This document shows, in pieces, positions 23,677 to 32,600 of a DNA stretch of 64,000 nucleotides (position 1 is the first letter of the stretch; each line of letters starts with the position of its first letter). The translations under genes were made by a program, and so were the position numbers. Under the pieces are notes generated by a model, which saw only the letters and a list, made by a program, of their open reading frames with translations, searched no databases and was not told where the DNA came from. The DNA comes from Pristimantibacillus sp052113225 (lineage in GTDB: Bacteria; Bacillota; Bacilli; Paenibacillales; Paenibacillaceae), in the NCBI RefSeq assembly GCF_052113225.1, contig NZ_JBFRCT010000002.1, forward strand, positions 1-64,000. Direction: 5' to 3'.

Positions 23677-25866
23677 TTAGTTCAGCACCAGATCATAACG
23701 ATCTGCATTCATTACTTTCACCCATGCAGCGACAAAGTCGCGCACAAACTTCTCTTGGTTATCGTCTTGTGCATACACTTCGGCAACTGCACGCAGAACG
23801 GAGTTGGAGCCAAATACGAGGTCAACTCGTGTTGCTGTGCAGTCGACTTGGCCTGTTGTACGGTTACGTCCGTAGTATATGCCGCCTTCTCTTGGCTCCC
23901 ATGCAATATTCATATCCAGCAGGTTGACAAAGAAGTCGTTCGTCAGTGTGCCTATACGATCCGTGAATACGCCATGTTTGGTGCCGCCATGGTTAGCACC
24001 CAGAACACGCAAGCCACCAACAAGGGCAGTCATTTCCGGAGCAGTTAGGCCAAGCAGTTGAGCCTTGTCTACCAGAAGCTCTTCAGCGCTTACACTATAC
24101 TGCTTCTTCTGATAGTTGCGGAAGCCGTCAGCAGCAGGCTCGAGCACTGCAAAGCTTTCCAAATCGGTCTGCTCTTGCGTAGCATCGCCGCGGCCAGCAG
24201 TGAAAGGTACGGTAACATTAAAGCCTGCTTCTTGTGCAGCTTTCTCAACTGCTGCGCTGCCGCCAAGAACGATCAGGTCGGCAAGGCTTACTTTCTTATC
24301 CAGTTCCTCTTGAATGCCCTCAAGAATTGTAAGCACTTTGGTAAGCTGCTGCGGCTGATTCACTTCCCAATCTCTCTGCGGAGCAAGAGCGATACGGGCA
24401 CCATTAGCGCCGCCGCGTTTATCCGAGCCACGGAAGGTGCTGGCCGAAGCCCAAGCTGTTGTAACCAACTCGCTGATTGTAAGACCCGAATCAAGGATTT
24501 TCTCCTTTAATTCAGCTGCCTCTTCATCTGTTAACGTATAATCGACAGCTGGAATTACATCTTGCCAGATCAGCTCTTCTGCCGGAACTTCAGGACCCAA
24601 ATATCTTGCACGAGGACCCATGTCTCGATGTGTCAGCTTGAACCATGCACGAGCGAACGCATCCGCGAACTCTTCCGGATTCTCATGATAACGGCGGGAG
24701 ATTTTCTCGTATGCTGGATCTACTCGCAAGGCCATATCGGCCGTGGTCATCATCGTTTTAACACGAACGGATGCATCTTCTGCATCTGGTGCAAGATGCT
24801 CTGGAGCTTGATCGATCGCAGCCCAGATATGTGCACCTGCTGGGCTCTTCGTCAGCTCCCACTCATAGCCGAACAACAGATCGAAGAAGCCGTTATCCCA
24901 TTGCGTTGGATTAGCTGTCCACGCACCTTCAACACCACTCGTGATGGCGTCGCGTCCTTTGCCAGAGCCATGTGTGCTCAGCCAGCCGAGGCCTTGTGCT
25001 TCGATAGGAGCAGCTTCAGGATCTGGACCAACCAGAGCAGCATCACCTGCGCCATGCGCCTTGCCGAAAGTGTGGCCACCGGCAACGAGTGCAACGGTTT
25101 CTTCATCGTTCATGCCCATACGGGCGAACGTTTCGCGAATATCACGTGCGCTTCCAGCCGGATCTGGATTACCGTTAGGGCCTTCCGGGTTTACATAGAT
25201 AAGACCCATTTGTACGGCAGCAAGCGGATTCTCCAGCTCCCGATCGCCGGTGTAACGCTTATCTCCGAGCCATTCCTTCTCATTACCCCAATAGATGTCT
25301 TCTTCAGGATGCCAGACGTCAACACGTCCGCCACCGAAGCCAAATGTTTTGCCGCCCATCGATTCAATAGCGACATTACCGGTTAGAATCATCAAGTCAG
25401 CCCAAGAGATTTTATTGCCATACTTTTGCTTAATCGGCCAAAGAAGCCGGCGTGCTTTATCCAGGTTACCATTGTCTGGCCAACTGTTGAGCGGGGCAAA
25501 ACGCTGCGTGCCGCTTCCGGCACCGCCGCGGCCGTCACCTGTGCGATATGTACCTGCAGAGTGCCAAGCCATGCGGATAAAGAATGGACCGTAATGACCA
25601 AAGTCAGCAGGCCACCATTCCTGGCTATCTGTCATTAATGCAACGAGATCTTGTTTTAAAGCTTGGTAGTCCAGCTTTTGGAATTGTTCAGCATAATTAA
25701 AATCTTCGCCCATAGGATTCGATTTTCTGTCATGCTGATGGAGTATATTCAGGTTCAACTGGTTAGGCCACCAGTCTCTATTTGAAGTACCACTAGATTT
25801 GTGGCTAGTAGCGCTGCCATGCATGACCGGACATTTCCCTGCGTTAGTAGAAACTGTAGAATCCAT
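23677..25866 (-). CDS. katG: catalase-peroxidase
   Basis: KatG is a haem enzyme that destroys hydrogen peroxide by catalase and peroxidase activity. The 729-aa length is typical, with the active two-fold related N- and C-domains. Visible features are the distal Arg-Trp-His region (MAWHSAGTYRTGDGRGG), the Tyr of the Met-Tyr-Trp adduct (GLIYVNPEGPNGNPDP), and the proximal-His motif (VALVAGGHTFGKAHGAG). ATAGGAGATG precedes the start on the minus strand. It is monocistronic. I found no convincing PerR box in the 230 bp upstream. Confidence 0.97.
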   Translation of the reverse strand: MDSTVSTNAGKCPVMHGSATSHKSSGTSNRDWWPNQLNLNILHQHDRKSNPMGEDFNYAEQFQKLDYQALKQDLVALMTDSQEWWPADFGHYGPFFIRMAWHSAGTYRTGDGRGGAGSGTQRFAPLNSWPDNGNLDKARRLLWPIKQKYGNKISWADLMILTGNVAIESMGGKTFGFGGGRVDVWHPEEDIYWGNEKEWLGDKRYTGDRELENPLAAVQMGLIYVNPEGPNGNPDPAGSARDIRETFARMGMNDEETVALVAGGHTFGKAHGAGDAALVGPDPEAAPIEAQGLGWLSTHGSGKGRDAITSGVEGAWTANPTQWDNGFFDLLFGYEWELTKSPAGAHIWAAIDQAPEHLAPDAEDASVRVKTMMTTADMALRVDPAYEKISRRYHENPEEFADAFARAWFKLTHRDMGPRARYLGPEVPAEELIWQDVIPAVDYTLTDEEAAELKEKILDSGLTISELVTTAWASASTFRGSDKRGGANGARIALAPQRDWEVNQPQQLTKVLTILEGIQEELDKKVSLADLIVLGGSAAVEKAAQEAGFNVTVPFTAGRGDATQEQTDLESFAVLEPAADGFRNYQKKQYSVSAEELLVDKAQLLGLTAPEMTALVGGLRVLGANHGGTKHGVFTDRIGTLTNDFFVNLLDMNIAWEPREGGIYYGRNRTTGQVDCTATRVDLVFGSNSVLRAVAEVYAQDDNQEKFVRDFVAAWVKVMNADRYDLVLN

Positions 25867-26048
25867 TCAATCATCTCCTATAGGGTTTATTGAAGTAGCA
25901 AATAAATTTGCTCTTATCCTCTTTATAAATCTATATACAACTGAAAGCAATGCTAGAAATAATTTTTCATCTAATCTTCACGGAGGCTCTGATCATTTAA
26001 AAGAGTTAGAGGTTAATGCCACACCAATCGTTGGTCATTTTCAGAAAA

Positions 26049-26094
26049 CACAAATAAACATGTCATATAAATAAATATGACATGTTTATTTGTG
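26049..26094 (-). terminator. long AT-rich hairpin, terminator candidate for the SDR gene
   Basis: Two perfect 20-nt arms (26049-26068 and 26075-26094) flank a 6-nt loop. The arm begins CACAAATAAACATG. Read on the minus strand, it follows the SDR stop by 3 nt and is followed by TTTTC. Its low GC content is unusual for a terminator. Confidence 0.6.
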
Positions 26095-26097
26095 AAA

Positions 26098-26889
26098 CTA
26101 AAAAATGGTCGGCACCATGCCGCCGTCCATCCGAATCGGAGAGCCCTTAAAGGCAGAGGCATAAGGACTGCATACAAACGCAGCCAGCCGGCCAATTTCA
26201 AATGGCTTGATAAACCGTTGAATCTCGGATTGAGGTAAATTAGCGGCAATAAAGTGTTTCTCTTTCTCCGAAAAGACCATATCATCGGGATATAAACGCT
26301 CAATAATCTGGTATACCTTTTCTGAGAGAGTTGGTCCAGGCATGATTGTATTAGAAGTGACTTCCGTTCCTGCTGTTAGCTTAGATAAACTCTTTGCTAA
26401 GGATAACAGCATGGATTTGGTCATGGCGTATTGAGGCATCTGTCCGGAAGGCATAATAGCNTCTTCACTTGCAATAAAGAGGAGCCTGCCATAATTGTTC
26501 TCCAACATTTTCGGTAAATAAAATTTACATAATCCGTTTGCCGCAAGGACATTCGTTCGGAAGTATTTCTCCCACACCTCATCATCTATAATTTCATATG
26601 GCATGATTTCATAAATGCCTACATTATTAATCAGAATATCTACTTTTGGAAATTTCGCGAATAAAGCCTCCCTTTGCTGTAAATCTATAAGGTCGGCTGC
26701 AGCATGCTGAGGAGAGGTATCCGGAAACTCCGCTTTTATTTCTGCTACGGTTTGTTCTACTTCTTCCCTATTTCGTCCATTAATCAACACATTAACGCCT
26801 TCTCTGGCAAGTTCTATGGCAATTGCTTTACCAATTCCTTTAGTCGATCCGGTTATTAAAGCCGTTTTGTTCTTTAATCCCATATCCAT
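26098..26889 (-). CDS. short-chain dehydrogenase/reductase (SDR)
   Basis: This 263-aa classical SDR has the cofactor motif TGSTKGIGKA near 13-22, NNVG near 89-92 and the catalytic YAMTK near 153-157. One residue is unknown because base 26461 is N; it falls just after the conserved Ser-Glu before the active site. AAGGAG lies 9 nt before the start on the minus strand. It follows an AraC-type regulator by 85 nt in the same direction, so the regulator may control it. The substrate is unknown. Confidence 0.9.
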   Translation of the reverse strand: MDMGLKNKTALITGSTKGIGKAIAIELAREGVNVLINGRNREEVEQTVAEIKAEFPDTSPQHAAADLIDLQQREALFAKFPKVDILINNVGIYEIMPYEIIDDEVWEKYFRTNVLAANGLCKFYLPKMLENNYGRLLFIASEXAIMPSGQMPQYAMTKSMLLSLAKSLSKLTAGTEVTSNTIMPGPTLSEKVYQIIERLYPDDMVFSEKEKHFIAANLPQSEIQRFIKPFEIGRLAAFVCSPYASAFKGSPIRMDGGMVPTIF

Positions 26890-26974
26890 GATGTCTATCT
26901 CCTTTGCATTTGTTAGAGATAAGGATACTTGGGATAGACCGTCTGGTAACTAGCATGCAGCGCCAATGTTCTTG

Positions 26975-28000
26975 TTAATCCCGCCAAATGATTGGAATTA
27001 AGATTTCCGCTAGATATTTGGAACGCCAATTCGAAGGCGTATCGCCTTCCCATAGACGGAAAGCTCGGTAGAACGAGTTTTGATCCTCATATCCAATCAA
27101 GAAGGCTACCTCTTTGATTTCAAGCGAAGAGTCTGCCAAATATTTTCGAGCCTGTTCATGCCGAGCCTGTGTCAAAAGCTGCTTGTAGCTTGTTCCTTCT
27201 TCCGTTAGACGACGCTGCAAGGTGCGATCGCTCATACGTAATTCGCTCGCTACAGCCTGAACATCAAATCGCCCGCCGGACAGGCTGCGTTTCATAATCC
27301 ACTTGACCTTATCAGCTAATGAACGACTGCGCTGATCATCCAATGATTGGTCCAGTACAGGGGTGAGGATCTCCAGCAATTCCTTGTTATACGAGATAAA
27401 GGAGCAGTCCAGATCTTTTTGGTACAGTGTAATACGGTTAGAGGATGCATTAATCCGAACAGGACATCCGAAGTAAGCTTCAAGCGCTTTTACGTCTCCC
27501 ATCGATTGTGAAAACTCTACGGAACGTGCTGTTAAAGGCTGTCCCGTGCCCCGTCGCCCCAACTCCAGCAGAAAGGCCAGCGTTGTTCCAATAAGCACTG
27601 GCGGTACTGACTGTTCACTGCAGACCCACTCCAGATCAATCGTACAATAGTGTCCCTCATCCGTTATTCGCAGACTTTCCGGAGGGCACATTTGTTTGTA
27701 CCTTGCCATCCGATTCAGTGCGTCGCGATAGTTACGGGCATGGTAGGTCGCTAATACAGTAGGCGGATATTGTGAAGTTTCGAAGGCAGCAGCAAGCTTA
27801 ATCATTCCGATTGCTGTATCACCAATAAGATCGGAGTATGCTTGCCAGATTCTGAAATATTGATCTACAGTGACCTCGTGTGCTTCCGTAATCATGGTAA
27901 GAGGTAACTGTGCTTGGCGAGCTATATCTTGAGGCGCTATTTCTAATTGGTTTAAGCCCGCCCAGAAGCCCGGCGGAATTGTTATATGGTCAACCTTCAT
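26975..28000 (-). CDS. AraC-family regulator with arabinose-binding-like N-terminal domain (OruR/ArgR type)
   Basis: The 341-aa product has a long N-terminal effector domain (about 20-205) of the type found in OruR- and virulence-regulator-like AraC proteins. A C-terminal AraC HTH follows (about 235-335; QAVASELRMSDRTLQRRLTE and EVAFLIGYEDQNSFYRAFRLW). AAAGGAG lies 9 nt upstream of the start. The gene is co-directional with the SDR and divergent from the polysaccharide-locus regulator at 28266. It most likely regulates the SDR, and no ligand can be inferred. Confidence 0.87.
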   Translation of the reverse strand: MKVDHITIPPGFWAGLNQLEIAPQDIARQAQLPLTMITEAHEVTVDQYFRIWQAYSDLIGDTAIGMIKLAAAFETSQYPPTVLATYHARNYRDALNRMARYKQMCPPESLRITDEGHYCTIDLEWVCSEQSVPPVLIGTTLAFLLELGRRGTGQPLTARSVEFSQSMGDVKALEAYFGCPVRINASSNRITLYQKDLDCSFISYNKELLEILTPVLDQSLDDQRSRSLADKVKWIMKRSLSGGRFDVQAVASELRMSDRTLQRRLTEEGTSYKQLLTQARHEQARKYLADSSLEIKEVAFLIGYEDQNSFYRAFRLWEGDTPSNWRSKYLAEILIPIIWRD

Positions 28001-28221
28001 CCTTCAGATCTCCTTTAGCTGCATACCTGCTTAATTCTTTCACTTTAAGTATACATAACAAAGTTCATATCATCATGCGCTTCCGTTGGATACATAAGAC
28101 AACCTCGATAAATTCAACAATGATCTTAAAACTTTTGCCGCCTAAAGTGTTTCGAATCATGAGGAGGCATGCTACAATATAGGCACAAGTAAACCGCTTA
28201 ACTCATTTATGCTAATCATTG

Positions 28222-28235
28222 TGATAACGCTTTCA
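28222..28235. promoter_or_regulatory. cre-like site (CcpA catabolite control) before the polysaccharide-locus regulator
   Basis: TGATAACGCTTTCA matches the consensus TGWAARCGYTWNCW at 13 of 14 positions. It lies 31 bp before ATG 28266. This suggests repression of the locus regulator when preferred sugars are present. Confidence 0.55.
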
Positions 28236-28265
28236 TATAGAGTCAGGTTTGGCAGGAGGTTGAAC

Positions 28266-30533
28266 ATGCTAAAGCTTAACAATTGGTATTTAAGGCTGCT
28301 CGTTTCTTATTTTCCGATATTGGTGTTGACCGTATCGATGATCATTTTCTTATCGTTCATTGCCGTTAATGAAATATCCCGTTCAGAGACGGCGAAGGCA
28401 GATAAAATTACGACCGGATATGTCGTAAACAGTGTGGAACGGTCTATCCGTGAAGTAGAGTTTAATGTACTGAAGGAAGCCGAGGCGAACAAGAGCTATG
28501 CGGCATATTTGAATGGTACATCTGAGTCTACAACGATTAAATATAATGTCGTTCATAGTCTGCGGTCGATGATTGAGGATAATGACCTGGTCGAATCCAT
28601 TTATTTGTACAGGCAGTCGGACAATTCCGTGCTTACTTCTAGTGGCCAGACCGATTTATCGGAGTTTGGTGACCGTGAATTTATTCAAGAGGCTAATCAT
28701 AACCGTGACTACCAGGGATGGTCGGCAAGCCGGGAGTTCCGGGAATATGACGGGCTGAAGCCGGTACGGGTTATTTCTATGTACAAGCAGACGCCGCTTC
28801 CATTTGGTAAAGACGGCATACTGGTCGTCAACATCAATTTGTATAATGTGGAGCAACTGATTGGAAGTATGACGAATCATCAGGTTTCGTTCATGAGGAT
28901 CATCGATGCTGCCAAGCAGCCGATTTATCCGGGAGATGGCACTGCTCCTAGTGGAAAAGTGCTGACAACGCTCACCTCAGGGTCGCTGGGCTGGACGTTT
29001 GAAAGTGGTCTTCAAGCTGGTCATTTGCGGAGCTGGGTATCGGTTGTATCGTATGTATGGGTTATTATCGCGGTTCTGACCTTCGTTGTCGCCATTGTTT
29101 ATATTATTTGGGTTACGCGGCGAAATTATAAACCAATCAGGCTGATGATGAACCGAATTCAAGCGCTGCAACTCAGGGGGAGCGACGGATCAGTGGTCAA
29201 GATGGACGATCTGACGATGATCGATCGAGCACTTGAGAATTTAATTGTTCAGTCCCTTGATCATGAGAAGGAACAGCAAGAAAGTATTGTGCTTGGGCGC
29301 AGGCAGCTATTTAATGAGCTCATTAGCGGGCAGCGCGGCGATAAAATGATGGAACGGCTGCGGAGGCTGAATCTGCTGCCAAATGTGGGACAATATGCGG
29401 TTATGGTCGTCAGACTGAACCGGTACGATGATTTTCAGGCGGACAATACGCTTCATGAGCAGAATGTATTAAAATTCGCGCTGGGTAATGTGATGCAGGA
29501 GCTAGCGAATAGTGAAGGCTTGCAGGGATGGGGAGAATGGTCCGCATCGGATCGGATCACTTTTGTGTTTGCTACTGACGACACCGGGCCCCAAGTTCAG
29601 GACCAGCTTCGTAAAACGGCGTTGGTTGCACGGGAATGGGTAGGGGAGCATTTGCGCTTCAACCTTTCGATTGGTATCGGCTCCATTGTGAATGACTGGG
29701 GTGGAATCGGACGTTCCTACCGTGACGCGTTAAACGGAATGGAGTATCAATTCGCCATCGGGCATCATGCGATTACCTATAGTGGAGATATTCCGCAGGA
29801 TCAGCCGCGCGGAATGTTCAATTACATGCAGCAGTGTACGAATTGTGTACAGGAATTCCGCTTAACGAATGAAAGCTGGCGGGATACGTTTGAGCAGCTA
29901 TTTAAGCATTTTGAAACAGATGTAATGAAGGATGAAGATATTTTATCGTTTATCCAGCTCTTCCTGCAGATGCTCAGCCGGGAGCTGAAGGAGCTGTCGG
30001 ACTCTTTGAATGAATGTCTGGATGGTACCCGAATTTCTGAATTGCTTGTAAACCTGAGAGGAACATCAGCACTTCCAGAGATGAAAGAGCTGTTGTCTGA
30101 TTACCTCGTTCAAGTCTACGATACGTATGTAGCGATGAGCCAGGCTAAAGGCTATAAAACGATGATTACCGAGATAAGAGCTTATATTCAAGAGAACTTC
30201 GCCGATCCGGATCTGTCTCTTAAGCATTTGAGTGACCGGTTCGAAATATCCGGCAAATATGCCAGCCATCTGTTCAAGCTGGAGTACGATATGAAGTTTG
30301 TCGATTTTCTTGTGCAGCTTCGGATGCAGCAAGCTGAGCGTCTACTCGTTGAGACAGAAGAGACGGTACAAAATATTGCCCTTCAGGTTGGTTATGCTAA
30401 CTCAATAACATTCGGACGGGTGTTCAAACGGTTGACCGGTGTAACACCAGGTGAATTCCGCAAGCTAAAGATGCGCCCTTCCACTTTGACATTGGGCGCA
30501 CAGGGCAATCGTGATGAAGCTACTACAGAATGA
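28266..30533 (+). CDS. membrane-bound AraC-family regulator (YesS-like)
   Basis: The 755-aa protein has a first membrane helix (about 10-32), an extracytoplasmic sensor region of dCache type (about 35-255) and a second helix (about 260-285). A degenerate GGDEF-like domain (about 350-480) and a C-terminal AraC HTH (about 640-740; LSLKHLSDRFEISGKYASHL and NIALQVGYANSITFGRVFKR) follow. Such one-component regulators sense sugars outside the cell and activate the neighbouring CUT1 transporter operon. ATG 28266 has an AGGAGG at 7 nt. The longer frame from 28209 would overlap the cre-like site and is not preferred. A terminator follows, then the regulated operon. Confidence 0.9.
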   Translation: MLKLNNWYLRLLVSYFPILVLTVSMIIFLSFIAVNEISRSETAKADKITTGYVVNSVERSIREVEFNVLKEAEANKSYAAYLNGTSESTTIKYNVVHSLRSMIEDNDLVESIYLYRQSDNSVLTSSGQTDLSEFGDREFIQEANHNRDYQGWSASREFREYDGLKPVRVISMYKQTPLPFGKDGILVVNINLYNVEQLIGSMTNHQVSFMRIIDAAKQPIYPGDGTAPSGKVLTTLTSGSLGWTFESGLQAGHLRSWVSVVSYVWVIIAVLTFVVAIVYIIWVTRRNYKPIRLMMNRIQALQLRGSDGSVVKMDDLTMIDRALENLIVQSLDHEKEQQESIVLGRRQLFNELISGQRGDKMMERLRRLNLLPNVGQYAVMVVRLNRYDDFQADNTLHEQNVLKFALGNVMQELANSEGLQGWGEWSASDRITFVFATDDTGPQVQDQLRKTALVAREWVGEHLRFNLSIGIGSIVNDWGGIGRSYRDALNGMEYQFAIGHHAITYSGDIPQDQPRGMFNYMQQCTNCVQEFRLTNESWRDTFEQLFKHFETDVMKDEDILSFIQLFLQMLSRELKELSDSLNECLDGTRISELLVNLRGTSALPEMKELLSDYLVQVYDTYVAMSQAKGYKTMITEIRAYIQENFADPDLSLKHLSDRFEISGKYASHLFKLEYDMKFVDFLVQLRMQQAERLLVETEETVQNIALQVGYANSITFGRVFKRLTGVTPGEFRKLKMRPSTLTLGAQGNRDEATTE

Positions 30534-30560
30534 TGACAATAATGATCTATGTATGATGAC

Positions 30561-30612
30561 AGCGGTGGCCCGGATAAGGTATTTCATTCGGACCGCCGCT
30601 TTCGTTCTTTTT
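30561..30612 (+). terminator. terminator after the YesS-like regulator
   Basis: AGCGGTGGCCC (30561-30571) pairs with the segment ending GACCGCCGCT (30591-30600), with one mismatch and one T-G pair. TTTCGTTCTTTTT follows. It separates the regulator from the transporter operon. Confidence 0.75.
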
Positions 30613-30627
30613 CACAGTTAATCGTAT

Positions 30628-30697
30628 GGTTTATCGCGGGAAAAGGCTTTATTACGTGCTTTTTGCTATACGGTTTATATCGGGAAAATGATTTATT
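30628..30697 (+). promoter_or_regulatory. tandem 26-bp direct repeats upstream of the transporter operon, regulator-binding candidate
   Basis: GGTTTATCGCGGGAAAAGG.. (30628-30653) and GGTTTATATCGGGAAAATG.. (30672-30697) agree at 22 of 26 positions, both ending TTTATT. They are 44 bp apart, about four helical turns. They lie between the AraC regulator gene and the lipoprotein gene, where the activator of the operon would be expected to bind. Confidence 0.6.
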
Positions 30698-30896
30698 CTA
30701 AGCTTCAAAAGCCTTATAGGGCAACGGATTGGAGGAACGGTTTGCTCAGCCGAAACTGGTTTATTGTCACGATATTGCAGGTCGTGTCATACTGAGGCCA
30801 CTTCCCAAACACGGACCAACAGTAAAGCTTGTAAGCGTGTTCAATAACAACACCGGGTGCAGGAAGCAAACCTTAATAAAGAGGGGTTGGGTTCAA

Positions 30897-32513
30897 ATGG
30901 AACAAACGAAAAGAGGAAGAAAAACAGCCAGCACTCTATTAACAGCTACACTCGTAAGCACGATGCTGATCAGCGCATGCAGCAGCAACAATGGCAATGA
31001 GAAAGCAAACGAATCAACTGGAGGCGACAAGGCTTCCGGCAAAGCATCTTCACTTAAAGTTGAAGTGTTCGACCGGGGTAATTCTCCTGCAGGCTCTACG
31101 ATTACAAAGAACTATTTAACGACATTCGTACAGGACAAATTCGGTACGCCAAACAACATCAATGTACAATTCGTACCGGTCCCTCGTTCAGAAGAGGTTC
31201 AAAAGCTGAATGTTCTGATGGCCAGCGGCAGCGATGTTCCGGATATTGTATTTACGTATGATACGGGAACCTTCTATCGTTACGCACAACAAGGCGGTCT
31301 GACGGATCTTGGCGAGCTGCTTGATCAATACGGTCCTAACCTGAAAAAGTTTTTGGGCGATGAAACACTTGCATACGGCCAATTTGAAGGCAAGCAGTTT
31401 GCTCTTCCGGCTAAACGCTCCCACTTAGGTAAATACTCCTCGTTCATCCGTCAGGACTGGCTTGATAAACTGAGTTTGCCTGTGCCAACAACAACAGATG
31501 AATTGTACACAACGTTGAAAGCATTTAAGGAAAAAGACCCGGGTCAAACCGGCGGCAAAGTGATTCCACTTGGTATGGCGCTTGCTCCAGCCCAATATGA
31601 TCCGCTTATCTGGTCTTTCATTCAGCCGCTGACAGAAGAGCAACGTTATACACTAACGCAGCAGCTTGGTTCGAATGACTATCCGACATTGCTGCCAGGC
31701 TTCAAGGAAGCTTTGCAGTTCATGAACAAGCTGTATAACGACGGGCTGATGAGTGCTGATTTCAGTCTTGATGAAGACAAGAAGAAGCTGAATGAAGATG
31801 CAGCTAAAGGTCTGGTCGGATTCTTTAGTGAAGATGATATGAATCCGTTCTATGCGGACGGCTTGTACTCTACGCTCCAAAAGAATATTCCAGGCGCTAA
31901 AATCTCTGCGGTTGATGTCTATTCCAATGCGGAAGGCAAGCATCCAAAACCGGAATATGCGCCAATCGGCCTGTTCCTGATGGTTCCTAAGAGCAGCGGT
32001 CATGCTGTTGAGGCGATTAAGTACCTCGATTGGATGGCTTCGGAAGGCAACCTGTTTGACATGCAGAACGGTGTTGAAGGCGAGAACTATACGCTGGAGA
32101 ACGGTGTTCCGATCATGAAGACAGATGCAACAGATGAGATTAAAAACCGCATCTATAACTTTGGCGATATGGCTATTATTTCGAACGGCAAGCAGCTTGG
32201 CGATGCAGACAAAAACGTCGAGGCTTATGTCGTTGGCATGCCTGAGGCTAACCAAGAGGAAACACGTAAAGCATTGTCCATTTCAAGAACCGACACAATC
32301 AAGCCAGTCTTGTTCGACCGCCCGATTGAAGCACAAGCCAAATACGGTACAGCTCTTCAAGATAAGTACAAAGAAATCATCGTTAAAACAGCGATGGCTA
32401 AGCCAGACCAATTCGAAAGCACGTATGAAGCAGCGATAAAAGATTATATGGCAAACGGCGGTCAAGCCATTTTGGATGAACGTACAAAAGCTTATGAGGC
32501 GATGAAGAAATAA
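30897..32513 (+). CDS. CUT1 ABC transporter sugar-binding lipoprotein (LplA/YtcQ type)
   Basis: The 538-aa lipoprotein has a signal peptide with lipobox LISAC near 25-29 and a Ser/Asn/Lys-rich linker. An extracellular solute-binding fold follows (VPVPRSEEVQKLNVLMASG, FALPAKRSHLGKYSSFIRQD). ATG 30897 is chosen because AGAGGGG lies 9 nt upstream and the signal peptide begins here; the frame is open further upstream without signal features. It is the first gene of an operon with two permeases, an isomerase, an unrecognised protein and a GH105 enzyme. It should bind the oligosaccharide that these enzymes process. The ATPase must come from elsewhere (MsmX-type). Confidence 0.9.
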   Translation: MEQTKRGRKTASTLLTATLVSTMLISACSSNNGNEKANESTGGDKASGKASSLKVEVFDRGNSPAGSTITKNYLTTFVQDKFGTPNNINVQFVPVPRSEEVQKLNVLMASGSDVPDIVFTYDTGTFYRYAQQGGLTDLGELLDQYGPNLKKFLGDETLAYGQFEGKQFALPAKRSHLGKYSSFIRQDWLDKLSLPVPTTTDELYTTLKAFKEKDPGQTGGKVIPLGMALAPAQYDPLIWSFIQPLTEEQRYTLTQQLGSNDYPTLLPGFKEALQFMNKLYNDGLMSADFSLDEDKKKLNEDAAKGLVGFFSEDDMNPFYADGLYSTLQKNIPGAKISAVDVYSNAEGKHPKPEYAPIGLFLMVPKSSGHAVEAIKYLDWMASEGNLFDMQNGVEGENYTLENGVPIMKTDATDEIKNRIYNFGDMAIISNGKQLGDADKNVEAYVVGMPEANQEETRKALSISRTDTIKPVLFDRPIEAQAKYGTALQDKYKEIIVKTAMAKPDQFESTYEAAIKDYMANGGQAILDERTKAYEAMKK

Positions 32514-32537
32514 GGGTAATTCCAAATTAAGCAGCTT

Positions 32538-32572
32538 GGAGACGATGAGCTTACCTTTTGGTTCTCGTCTCT
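32538..32572 (+). terminator. intercistronic hairpin after the binding-protein gene
   Basis: GAGACGA (32539-32545) pairs with TCGTCTC (32565-32571). There is no strong T tract, so it probably stabilises the binding-protein mRNA or attenuates the permease genes, giving more lipoprotein than permease. Confidence 0.5.
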
Positions 32573-32600
32573 TGGCATCACCGTAAGCGGACAGGGGTGG

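Noticed and set aside
24562..25386. 274-codon open frame antisense to katG
   Set aside because: KatG is a clear full-length gene on the other strand; this frame is rich in Cys, Arg and Ile and has no family motif.
25867..26048. PerR-box candidate upstream of katG (near TTATAAATCTATATA)
   Set aside because: It matches the PerR consensus at only about 8 of 14 positions, which is too weak to report as a site.
28209..28265. Upstream start (28209) for the YesS-like regulator
   Set aside because: It has no ribosome site and would place the cre-like site inside the gene. ATG 28266 has AGGAGG at the right distance and begins directly before the first membrane helix.
30729..30896. Upstream in-frame extension of the binding lipoprotein
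   Set aside because: It would place 56 residues before the signal peptide, which is not compatible with a lipoprotein. ATG 30897 has a proper ribosome site.
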